Below the pieces are notes generated by a model, which did not search any database, was not told where the DNA came from, and worked only from the letters and a program-made list of their open reading frames with translations. Of a stretch of 64,000 nucleotides of DNA, positions 38,701-50,800 are shown piece by piece (within the stretch, counting starts at the first letter, position 1; every line of letters starts with the position of its first letter). The position numbers were made by a program, and so were the translations under genes. This DNA comes from Trichoplax sp. H2 (taxonomy: Eukaryota > Placozoa > Uniplacotomia > Trichoplacea), in the NCBI GenBank assembly GCA_003344405.1, contig NOWV01000212.1, positions 1 through 64,000 on the forward strand, in the 5' to 3' direction.

Positions 38701-39523
38701 TCTCCATCCTCTGTCCACTATCCAATAAACTACCCCCATATGTGTCAAGTTCAATAACAATTAAATTGTTCTATTGCGTGTAACCATCCAATTTACGTCT
38801 AATGATTGGGTCTATCTCCCGTGAATATCTAAAAAAGAATACTGCATCATCCATGCTGACTAAAGAGTGAATAGATACAAACTATCTATCCTGTAATTCA
38901 TTGACAAGGCCTTGGTTGTCCCTCCATATTCCCCTGTCACAATGTCATCACTCACAACACGTTCGCTGGATATCTCCTACTATAAGATAGGATATTACGA
39001 TAAAATGGAAAAAGTTCAGCTTTGAACTACTGTAATTCATTGAAAAGGCCTTGGTTATCCTCAATATTGCCCTGTTCCAATACGCGTGTCATCACTATTT
39101 CTCTTGCAAAACGTTCACAGGATATCTTCTACCATGGGATAAGATAGTACGATACAGTAGAAAAATTTCAGCTTTGAACTACTAGGACAAAAAATAGAGC
39201 CGATATTCATGCCATGAGTAGTGCAATGGACTTTTGATTTTTTTTATTACCACCAAAAATGGAAAAGTCCCTGGCAGCGCTTATGAAAGAGTCAATGAAA
39301 ATTCTGGACAGGCTCTTTGAAAATTGTGGCAAAAATGACTCAAACAGGCATCTATGAACGACTTTTTCTTAGCTAAAACTTACCAGTATAAGATTTTAAT
39401 GGTAGGTCCAACCAGTGAATGATGTCTTAACGTACTTTTCCTATCCAAAGTGTCCTGGCTTGCTACTATCGAGCAGCAAAGGATTAACATGGCGATCCAT
39501 CTCGCTGGTCGTGCCATCGCCAT
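35757..39523 (-). CDS. SELENOT: Selenoprotein T (four exons, in-frame TGA read as selenocysteine)
   Basis: This is an ER-membrane thioredoxin-like oxidoreductase. The exons, complement(35757-35854, 36158-36245, 37248-37491, 39384-39523), give 189 residues with matching phases; vertebrate selenoprotein T is about 195. Exon 1 starts at ATG 39521-39523, carries a signal-type hydrophobic segment (WIAMLILCCSIVA) and ends with GPTIKILY plus two bases of a cysteine codon. Exon 2 completes CASU-GYR, so the redox site is C47-A-S-U50, with U encoded by TGA. It continues with the Q-rich helix and the FKLALIGLLVSGF membrane segment. Exon 3 contains TACMIIFF and STGAFEVTLN, and exon 4 the VWSKLNSGRLPS signature. 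All donors begin GT and all acceptors end in AG. A SECIS-like hairpin lies in the 3' UTR. Reading the TGA as a stop would truncate the protein at residue 49, before almost every conserved segment, so selenocysteine is the sound reading. Confidence 0.93.
36330..37075. repeat. Tandem repeat, about 185 bp unit, about four copies, inside selenoprotein T intron 2
   Basis: The core 'ctctatcgatttcgaggat' occurs near 36462, 36648 and 36828, with a diverged form near 37014 (spacing about 180-187 bp). Around it are shared words such as 'gatacattt', 'cctttacga' and 'tagactgaatgat'. The array fills most of the 1-kb intron between exons 2 and 3 and carries no open frame. Confidence 0.85.
37482..37484 (-). 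other. Selenocysteine TGA codon of selenoprotein T
   Basis: On the minus strand TGA sits between TCC (Ser49) and GGT-TAC-CGG (Gly-Tyr-Arg), which is exactly the CxxU-GYR context of selenoprotein T. The exon begins eight bases earlier, so the cysteine codon of the CxxU site is split by intron 1. The 81-codon exon is otherwise open and conserved on the far side of the TGA. Confidence 0.9.
38891..39185. repeat. Two-copy tandem duplication, about 145-150 bp, in selenoprotein T intron 1
   Basis: Both copies begin 'ctgtaattcattgacaagg' or its variant, run through 'gttcgctggatatct' or 'gttcacaggatatct', and end 'cagctttgaactact'. The first copy starts near 38891 and the second near 39033. No coding sequence is present. 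Confidence 0.8.
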
Positions 39524-40309
39524 GGCGAATCAGTGAAAATTGTCTTTAAAGATTGACTGGGGAGAGTAGAGTACCAAGACTAAATGGCGTTTACTGCGAA
39601 GGCTGACTACTCAAACAGGTTCGTTGGTTGGGTTGCATTGTATGAATTTTCTGCAAGCCTATTTTCATTACTACGACTTCACATTGCCTACAGTGCATAG
39701 GCATTGTTGGTACTGTACACTCAGCAGTATAGGTAGGCGCCCTGTACAAAATGAATGTCACCCTTTGGTGATACACATAGCACAAGCTTTGGTTAAGGTA
39801 CAACTACGGTAAAACAACAGTGATAGACCAAGCTGAAAATGGCCGCTACCCAAATCACGATTTCATCAAAAGAATGAGTTGCTTTCATTTCGATTATGTC
39901 TAGTGGATAGGGATGTTTAATTGAGTTAAAATCGCTCTTAACAACATCGTCTTTGTCATGAAGAACGAGCTTTTTCCATTGGAACTGTATGAATGAAATA
40001 CATGGTGGCTCTGTAATCCTGAGCAAGGCCTGTTGTCAGTTAAAGGATACGCCAATATCTTGAAAGTTTATTTTGGCATAGCTCCTTTCATCCTTTCAAC
40101 TTTTATCGATCCATTGGTAGCTTTTCAACCTTTCCTCCAGTATTGGCCTACTGAATGGATTGACCAGTAAATAATGACACGATTTAAAGTAGAGAGCGAC
40201 TACTCTACCTTCATCTTCCATGTTATAATTTGATACTGGTAGGATACTTTGCCACACCGGCCTCCATTGCTAGCGAAATAAATGTCACCTTATTGACGCA
40301 CTAGTGGCA

Positions 40310-40960
40310 ATTCTTCGTATACTGTACTATCAATCTATCTATGATGAGGGTGACGTCCATTTTTTTATATTGCCTACAGTACTTTTGTCACTTACAGTAT
40401 TTAAAGAAAATAATATCGCCGTACAGTACTGTACTGTATACTGTACTATAGGAGAGATTGATGTGGTGGAGTAAAGGTCGTACTGTAGCTACAGTGCAAA
40501 ACTCATGACACTATCGTGCAAAACTCAAGGTGCTTACATTATTTTTAAAATAAAATACTGTGATATGGTGCCAGAATATGCTGGACTGTACTTCGCCATG
40601 GATAACTAGCCTGTATACAGTAGTTTTCTTCTAGCACTGTAGTCACACGGTACCCAAAAGTGGTGATAGATAATCGATACAGCCCTGTAGTGTAAAGCTC
40701 CTGTATGGCAAGCAAATAAGAATTTCAATTTGAAATGCTACTATGCGTATACCCTCATCTACATGATCTACACTAGAGAGTAGAGACCTTAAGCTTAGCA
40801 GTAATCGATACCCTTTAATGATATGCTGAGTGCATGTACCATGGTGCATACTGTCATCACAACTTGCAAAGGGATCGGCTAATAGTCAATCGTCCACAGA
40901 CTATCAATACTACTGTACAGTGCAGGCGGTAAGAAAGGCATTACTATCAATTTGATTATG
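40310..40960. repeat. Cluster of TACTGTA/GTACAGTAC palindromic words
   Basis: Words built from CTGTAC, GTACAG, TACTGTA and TACAGTA occur many times in a few hundred bases, with the densest run near 40425-40450. The same vocabulary dominates the array at 58.4-59.4 kb and scattered sites at 59.7-60.2 kb. It is rare in the receptor half of the window. Confidence 0.6.
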
Positions 40961-41760
40961 GCAATATCATCACCAAACATAAATGTAAAGACAACAATGA
41001 AAATGATCCATCATCACCAAGTCAAATAGTCCAACAAAGCCAGAGTAATTACGTCTGCCAATAAACGTACCTTCAAATGTGTAAAAGTATTCATTCCAAT
41101 TGTTGAATCAGTACTGTATAATCGTTGTTGCTTACTATTTTTAATACATTTTTTTTTCAGCCTTACATTAAATTAGTGCAAAAACGTTGGGAGAACAAAA
41201 TGAAGATGAAAATGCTTCAATTATTCCAACGACGCACTTGAATAAAGACTTATTGTAGGATAACGATTTGTTACTGCAGTATAGACTGTTCTACAGCTAC
41301 CTAACTGATAATTTACCATGGTAACCCAATTTTCAAAAAATCTACATAGGTATATCACATTACATGTTGAAAATAATAATGTTATATTCAAATAGATTGT
41401 CGAATCCAAACCAATAAAATCAAGATGATATAATAATAAAATTTTCATGTACCTAATGATAACAATTTTTCCTTATACTGTAACACCGTAACAAAAATCA
41501 ACAAATACATACTCGCTAAATGATATTCCGCAATTAATATATCTTTTATACAGTGACACAAAAATTGTTTTTATAACATCATGTAACCACAAATATAATT
41601 AGTAGTATTACTAAGGTATCTAGCAACTAAAATTCAGTTAGGCATTTACAATGCAAATTGTTAACGTCTCTAGGCCGATCTTCTTCGTTATTGATAACAA
41701 TAAATGAATTGACGGTTTAGCCTCTTGCAAGAATTTCTATTATTATACACCATACAGTTA

Positions 41761-41766
41761 TTTATT
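41761..41766 (-). terminator. Polyadenylation signal AATAAA of the USP9X-type gene
   Basis: A minus-strand AATAAA lies about 47 nt after the TGA stop at 41813-41815. The hexamer is canonical, but such words are common in AT-rich DNA, so position is the main support. Confidence 0.4.
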
Positions 41767-41812
41767 TCATGTTGCCATATAGAAAGAACTACTGTATCTT
41801 GCATTAATTTCC

Positions 41813-44800
41813 TCAATTTCTCCTTGAGCCTCTATTTTCTTCATCAGAATTTTCGTGCCGCGTCGATTCGCTAGCAGCAAGATTATCGTCAGATTCCGGA
41901 AAGTAACGATTAGGGGCTGCGTGATAGCGTTTGTTACGCTCATTTTGAGCGTTAAGCTCATCGATTTCTTCAATATCATCATATTCACCCTATGGAAGAC
42001 ATCTATATTCAGTTATTGATATCATTGTCTATTGCATAAACACTCTAATACACAGCTACGTTGTCAATTGCACAACCCCATTGATATACTAGTATCTCAC
42101 CTCATCGACTAATTCCAAAGCTTTCGCGTAAACAACACGTGCACTATTAGATCGTTCCAAAAGTGATCTAAAGCATAACAGAGTAATTCAAGTCGATTAT
42201 TTTATTACTGATCATATACTTAAAATGGTTAACTCATCTTACCCAGCCGAAGTTTCGTTCGATTGTGCAGGGGGAGACCAATTTGTATAACCATAGCCGC
42301 TACCGGTAGGATAGGTATTCTAATGTCATAAATACAAGAATTTTATTTATATCGATTCTACTATAGAAGCTTGACGTAAACTGTAATGATAAATACAGTA
42401 TATCAAAGAAAGATACTGCCGTCCTACATACCCTATCCAATTCGTCTCCTAGCCAGTTAACTGCTTCAGTCCACTTTTGCTTCCAAACATGATTATCTTG
42501 AAATAATTCCAATGCCACTCTATATCTGTCGTTAATTAAAAATTCTTTAAGCAACTTCTGTCATCTTACCCTAATCCCAAATTGATGGCACGATTTCATG
42601 TACGTATGTTTACAAATGCTTATCTCACCTAGGAATAAATGATACAAGGAATTTCATACACAAATATGAGCGCTTTTGATGACGACCACGAGAGTTGATA
42701 ATGATATCAAAGATACCAAGTCGTTCATCGGAAATACCTATAGGAAATTAAAGATATATTAAACTGTTATAAATATAATATAGCGACATAAAGGCATCGA
42801 GCTCAACTAGAACCTTGCATAGCTAGGTGTATACGCTGTTGTTGCCAAGAATCTTCTATGGTCAACACACTAACAAATAAATCTATGTAAGGCTTTAAAC
42901 GATCCCCAGACGGAGCGTGCTGGATCTATTTCGGATAGATCAAGAATTAGCTCTAAGATTAATCTGACGACATCTATCTATAATAACTGTAATATCTGAA
43001 ATTGAGGTGAAATTTAAGCGTGCATTACTACTAATGAATATTAAACACATACATAATAGAGCAGCTTGGAAACAATCAGCCTCGAGAAATGCTCATTTTC
43101 CCAAGAACAAAACTGAAACGATAAAAAGCGATAATAAATCAGATTCCCTAGTAAATATGGCAGTATTACAGTATATGTTATCAATTTGCAAAAATGTGCT
43201 CTAATTTTGAAACCAGAATACCTCGATCAACTTGGCGGTTTCTTCATTTCCAGGATATTCTTCCAAGATCTTCTTCAAATATCTACAAAAAAAATAGCAA
43301 AAATACTTTAACATCAGTGGGAGACAAATATAGCGTATCAATGCAAGTAACAATTAAAACAAATTTTCATATATCCTCACATTTTTCTGATAAATAACAA
43401 CATTTCTACTTCTCGAGGTAACGGTAGAATCCATTTTTTATGATCATGTGGTGAGAGCTCGGTATATGGGTTTTCTCCATAATTGCCAGGCTAAAATTGC
43501 ATCAGTAATCACGGAAAGTAATTCAGTATTTTATCACAACTTAATGAAACTTGACAATTAAAACGAATAGACTTTACTAAAAAACGTACCATGGTTTCAC
43601 ATTGTTTTTCTTTATTGGATATATCACAGCTGCGAATAAGTATCGAAGTAACTGCATGTAGTTTACTAAGATCCTGAGATTGGTATCTCAATACCGATCC
43701 CGTATTTTCGTCCGAACTTAAGTTCATAAAGACATCTGCAACGCCTAAGCGTAGCAGTTGAATTCTCTATAATACGTAATAGCAACATTATTTAAAGTTA
43801 GTAAGTGGCAAAAAATATACAAATTAACAACCAACAATTATTGGAAAAGTAATGCTATTTATTAACCTGGCCCATTCCAAAATTAGCATACATTAAAAAC
43901 AACTGAAAATACTGTTGATAATATCGGCCATGTTCAGGCAAATCTCGATTAATTAGCGATAAAACTGCCTTAAGAATGTTATCACTAATAGAATGCGTAT
44001 ATTCGGTCTCCTCGTCATCTAAATAAGACATAAATGGAAATATTTTAATTAGCATTGTGTACATAAACTACTAAAAAAAACTACTTCAGTTAATGCTGTA
44101 TTTGCCTCTTTTACATACCATTATCCGCTGATGATAATCTCAAAGGTGATGTCGGTGTTTCTATCAATGTCAGATGGCATAGTGTAACAATAATTTTGGC
44201 AAATGTGTACCGCATCTATAAGATTGAATGCACTAAATTAATTTTCATGTATAAAAATTGTCGAGGATCAGTTGAATTAGGCTGATAATAATTAACACAG
44301 AACCTCCCCAACTGGACATTCCAATAGATATTCTGTAAATCTTTGAGGATGCGCAAATAGCACATTCCGTGCAAACCATATTCTTGCATTTCTACTATGG
44401 CGAAATATTAACGCAATAGCATCGTACCAGTCGTTATATGAACCCCTAAATAAGGCAATTTACAAAAACTATTGATCAAGCATGCACACCACTTAAACCA
44501 TCAAACAATATCAGAGCCATACCTAATGCCCTTTTTCGTTCTAAATCCTATACTAAATAAAAATTTACTAGCCATCTCGATACTTAAAACACCAAATTCT
44601 TCCAGATCAGGTGGCTACAAATAATTAAATATTCATTAACAAAGTATTAACAAAGTTGAGAATTGTTGTGTATAAATGTAGTAAAGTTAGAAATCTTCAA
44701 GTTTACTCTTATACAACTCTACCGTACTACTTACTTGATTATCCCGGCTAAGGTGCTGAAAGTTGGCAATTATTAGCTTACGAATGAATTGAAAGTATTC

Positions 44801-47800
44801 GTAGCTATAATGCATTTGTTCGTGCAAAAAATAGATATTTTGTCGAATGACGGCACCGTGAATTTGTTTAGGTATATTTACAGCTTGCTGGAAACCATCT
44901 ACAATGTTAGCACAACAAGAACTCTAAACAAATGGATCATGCTATTGACTCTGAAAACTCTGTAGTTTTTTGAAAGTAACAGCTTACGCATATTTCCATC
45001 ATTATCTACAATGTCTTTTCTTTCATAAAAAAGGATATAGGAATTCCACCATCTTTTTTGACGTCGGAATGACATTCTGTGTAGATAAGATAATTGAAAA
45101 ATATTATACACGTAAATTAGTAAAGAAAGTAATCCCTTACGAAGACAGAAATATTCCATCAATATTACCTTTTTACTACTTGATCGTATACCTCACCCAT
45201 GTATTCACCACCAAAACACTGAGATTTCAATTCCTTAATTGATGTATACGCGAAGCAACATAAGTAATCAATACTACCGCTATTAAAATAAGGTATCGAT
45301 AGAGAATACCTCGTCGTCGTCCATCCTACATTCTGTGACATCTCCGTCATCAAATTTAAACCACTGACCACCATTACCATCTTCACCCCTATGTTCAATT
45401 CATCCTTAAATACATACTTCCAATACAGATAATAATTTATAGAATTTTTAAACTACCTTTTTATTATATAAGAATAATAGTGACCACCATTAGCTTGACC
45501 ACTGTGTACAATCATGCCAACTAGCCGGTACTGAGTAACTGGAGAGTCTTCACTATCAGTTTCGATATCTTCTAAGCTTTCATCTAAAATGGGCATATTT
45601 ATAATGCGCTGTTATCGGAGTAAACTAATTATTAGCACTCCATGCTTTAAAATATCGAAAACGATACGTTACCTTCAATTTTAGCCAATCCAGCCACAGT
45701 AAATGGCTCCATATCGAATTCACGTGGAAACTCAAAATAATCGTTAAATTTTACAGCGCAATCCCTTCGAAACAATGTGATATGCAGTTTATTATATTAT
45801 TGTTGTTATCGTTAAAGCCAAGAAATAGAAACGATAATACCTTTCCCAGTCGTAATCAAATCTTTTCAACTGAATTGCCAAAATCTTTGGTAACTTTTTA
45901 ATACACATCCTCTTCACGGTGTCAACCTTATTTAAGATCGAGTGAAGGCTGCTTATTATAACATTCAATGCTCGATACTACTACTAAATTTAGCATGATC
46001 TAATGCATGAATATTTCGAGAAATATCAAAACATACCTTTTTATCGCATCTTTCACAATAATATGCATTAACGCCTTCGAGCAAATCTCCTTTAACATAT
46101 TGCTCTAAAGATTCAACCATGTTCTGATGGTTACGAATATCAACGCTGATTGCGGTGAAAGATTCATCTCGCGAATAACGGTGAGGGCAACCCTTACAGA
46201 TCTTTTGATCAGCAAATGTACCACCAAAAACATGCGACAAAAATGGCGGAAAACCTTGATCTTTCAATGCTTCATCCAGTGTATCCACTAAACTATTAAA
46301 GAATTCGTAAGCGTCCTGTTGTTCTCTTAAATTAACTGGATTACCTTGAAGACTATCGAAGAAAAGCCCCAAAAAATTAATTAATAATTATTCTAACAAT
46401 CCGCAAATGCAGCAGTAAAAATTACAAACCGAAACATTTTCCAGAAACCACGAGGGATATAGTATTGTAAAAGACTTTCGGTTAAATGCGCAAATATACT
46501 CTGTACTTGCTTTAACAAACATAAATTATATTCTTTTATCGGCATATCTTTTCTACTATCTTGAAACCTCTGCCGATCTTCCCGGATATAGGGGTCAATA
46601 TTCAACTGCAGGAGAATAAAACCATCCATCGAATGACCCACTGTATCAATATTATCAATCCAATTGAAACAATACTCTTACCTCGATATCGCCTCCCTTA
46701 TCAGAACCGTCGTAAGCGTCTACCTCTTCTTTTTCAAAACTTGTCTGAACGTTTAGGACACTTTTACATACCTCCGGTATCATAAATAGCTGAAAGTATA
46801 CTTGGCATATTTAGGAACTGCATTTGAGTACAATAAGAAAATAATATAAGCAAAACAAACCTGCTGTAGCACAGAATTCATATAGCATGTAGCACCACCA
46901 TTTTTTAGTCCAACATAACCATTAGAAGGTCTACATCCAACGGTAGGAGAATACTCCCAGACATCCAAAGCATTAGAAATTTCCGCTAATCAAAATTTTG
47001 ATAATATTAGAATCAATAGTTCTAATAATGAATTAATCCAATTTTATTCCATTTATAGATAAATACTTACGGTAATTAAACAATTCAGATAAAATATTGC
47101 ATACAAGGTGGAAGTTCGATATTGAACCGACACAGAATGCGACTAATAGATCCATTGCGGCATTAGTAGTAATAGGGGTATGACAAATTCGCTTCACCTG
47201 TTTCCAATTTATGTCGTCTATATTGTAAATACATGAATTTAAAGAATGATCTCCAATGATATATAAAGCAATAAAGGTTAACCATATAGACATGTATTAC
47301 ATATACCGATCGTTCCTTAAGGAGTAAATTTTATTCAAAACTTTACTTATACGCGACGCTTTATCATCTCACCTTTCTTGGATCCAATATCATGTAGCAA
47401 CTTCGAAGCAGGAAACAAAAATTGGTACATGAGTTCCTAAAAATGACATATTTAAAATTAGTAATACTATTTCAGAATGACAAGCCAACTAATGATATCT
47501 TTCGTATCACCTCTATGAAACTAATGTTGTCATATTTGCAGCCAATGTACGATTTCTTTTGACCGGAGATAAAGGATAAGAGCTCTTTGGTGACGCTTAG
47601 ATGGCCGTCTAGTAATATTTGATCAATGTCACCAAGCACGTTATTCTTTTTAAATTTCTCCTGAAAGGGACAGCGAAATATCATTAATGTGATTATAAAT
47701 AATCATAAATAGCCGAATTAGAAAATCACACCTTTATATTTCGTAACCAACTAATTTCATTAAGAAGCAAGTTCTCCGCTTTAGAAACTGGGACCTTGGT

Positions 47801-50800
47801 TACATGGCCGTAATTTAACAGCCTACAACAAGTAATATCATAATCACACACGCAATCATAGATCGTAATAGGCTTCACTTTCACTGGCAATTAGAGAAAT
47901 TGAATGTTTACTAAATAGCACATTACATTGTATATACCTGCATGAAAGCAAAAAGTATTCTCCAGAAAACAGCGCAAATTCTTCTACAGCAGTCTAAAAA
48001 ATAGCATACAGTGATTATACCAACTAAAGATTACATACTCTGTAAATAATGGTATTTAATATAAATCATATTATCTGAGTGAAGTCATACCGTTAAAATT
48101 GAAAAAAATAGTTCTAGAAAATGTAAGAGACATCTATTTCCAGGGCTACACTTAGTAGCGATCGTTAAAAACTGCTCAGCAGCACAAATTCGAACAGACC
48201 TAAATAAAACAGTAAATGTTGAAAGCATTTTAGCTAACAGTTAGCCTTAGTAGTGCATAGATACGAATGCATGTTTAGCGCATAATAATAGTGACCTGTT
48301 TCTGCATACTAACAACACGTCTACGATAAACAGCTGCCATGACTTTTCACGACTAAGTGTATCCAAAATTGAAGGACACAGCGCCAAGGATACACCTAAA
48401 ACCTGTAGAAGAGTAAACGGAATCATTGTAAAAAGTATAACCAAAACAAGAGCGTTACATATTTCTACAAATACCTCAAGGGCTTCCATTGCAACAGGAC
48501 CTTCGTCAATACACGATGTAACCGTCGAGGTCTAAAATAGTTTACCATTTATAATTAATCTTTATTATAGCTGATCAAAAATTAATATTATTTTCTTAGC
48601 GTAAAGATGACAGAATTTCTTTTACCTTTCCATGACGGAAAGCCTTCTGTAATTCGTCGATAGAGATATTGATGCAAGACAGGAGACCGCCAGCGGAAGT
48701 CCAAGCAATCTTGATGAAAAGCCGTATGTCTTCAATACTAGGCATGTACCTTGTAGCCTAAGTATAAATTGATGTATGAATTGATATCACTTTATACACT
48801 TATTACACGTAAATATTTTTATTTGTACCTTCTCTTTCATAATTTTCCCCATTTTTGCGGCGATATTTATTAACATAAACTCAGATTGAGGACATGGAAC
48901 TGTCTGCAAAGCTTGTTGTAAAACTAGAGCAGCCGAGTGTGCAGCAGGCGTAACAGATGAATTTCCATTTTCACGAACAGCATCAGCAACGATTGCAACC
49001 TGGGCATGACCAGTTACGGTCAGCAAAAATTTTCCTATTTTCAAACACAGATGGCATAATTGCCTATAAAAAAAAAAAAATATTAAAAAGATACAAATCC
49101 ACGCGTATTTTTCCTTTACCATTTATATATTTTACCTCTGTATCATTCTATTACACGATTGCTCAGATATATTTTGCCGAAGAAAGCTAAAAATATAGCT
49201 TAAACCACCAGATTTAATAAAGGATTTCTAGATCAACAAACAAAATGCATAAATATGATATATCAACTGGGTTGTCTAAAATTTAGGCTGCTTAACATAG
49301 GACAGTACTGAAATTTAAATAGTACAGAATACTTTATTGATCTTAACCTGAAAATTTTCAGTGCTTTCACTTTGTGGTAAAAAAGCAGGCATCAACATAG
49401 CGTAAATTACCTGCAGTAAAACACAGAAGATGAATATTTTTATTAATATCACAAATTTGCAGATAAAGTGCCTACCTCTAACGAATACAGACTGCGTAGA
49501 GAAACGGTCTCCCCAAGTTGGTTTTTCAACATTCCTCCGTCATGAACTTCATCATACTGTTCAACTATACCTTTACACACCGTTTCTACGTTCTTTGTAA
49601 TAAAATTTGCTATATCGCAAATATAGAGATAATTAGTAAATAGAATATGAAATAATGCACCAGAAATACACAATGTAACTTGCGCACATGCCATCAAATC
49701 ATAGCATCTTATGGGCAACCTACCTGAGGGTAATCGTTGCAGCAAATCATAGACACCATTTACTATGCCATCGGTTGCTTCGAAAATAGCACCCACATCA
49801 GCCAGGTCGAACAAAAATTTAACATGGTTTTCCATTCCAGCAAATACCTAACACCATAAAATAGTTAACGATAAAAAGACAGTACTCATATAATAATCAA
49901 TTTGCTATAAATGACAAACCACTCCTGGTAGGCATTTTTCTGCATCAATATTTGGGCCATCATAATGCCCATTAGGATAGCCAGAAGAAGATTCTGAAGA
50001 ACTGTCTGGCGACGACGGTACAGAATTAATTCCTTGATTTACTTTCGCATATATGATCTAAGCATGAGCAGTTAATGAAAATTACTTAATAAGTCATTAA
50101 CGCGAGTGATGATGTACTGTATGTATAAACAGTAGAGGACTGAAACTAAGAGAGTATTTTTGCTTACCGATCTATCACGTATTGGCATATCACAAACCAA
50201 TTTGTTATCATCAGCCGGATTTAAAATTTCATTATTTACATATAAATCCGTACGATTATTACCACAAGACCTTAACCTAACATACAACATTAGCCATACT
50301 GCGTTATGTCCTTTCCAGTCGTAATAAAGAAGCTAAAAATGTTATCAATACATAGAAACGAAATCTTCACCTATTTAAAATACGTCGGCGAAGGGTTCCT
50401 ACGGACTCGTTAGAATGAGTGTAAAAGTCACTATCTTCTACACCTCTAAGATGATTTGGCAGCCTAATCTGAAGGGTTATGTGCTTACCGCGACAAGCTC
50501 TATCACCGTAACAACGATTTTATCCATTATTGCTAAGATCGGTATAATTATATCAATATTTTCAATATACATTTTATATTTACCTCCCATGCGGTAAGAT
50601 TGTCCTATCTCCAGAAAATTCATCATCACAGTCTGCAAAGTAATCCTTTATTACTTTCAGGACTCTAACGTTACGAGTAGCTTCTCTGACAATCATGTCT
50701 TGACTTTCGGTGGAACTACTTTCGGTCATAGCAAAAGACCTTAAATTGTTGCATGACACTTGCAAGCGTTTCATGCAAGTCTCTATAAATTCGCTATCAG

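Larger units (their letters stand above)
39524..41812. other. Intergenic region between selenoprotein T and the USP9X-type gene
   Basis: This 2.3-kb stretch contains the selenoprotein T promoter on its left side and the 3' UTR of the USP9X-type gene on its right (an AATAAA signal is visible). It is less AT-rich than most of the window. Between about 40300 and 40960 it is dense in TACTGTA/TACAGTA and GTACAGTAC words, including 'gtacagtactgtactgta' near 40430. The short open frames on both strands have no homology I recognise. Confidence 0.55.

Noticed and set aside
41767-41988. Minus-strand frame of 73 codons at the 3' end of the USP9X-type gene
   Set aside because: Wrong frame. The splice junction at 41989 sets a different frame that gives an acidic tail ending at the TGA 41813-41815.
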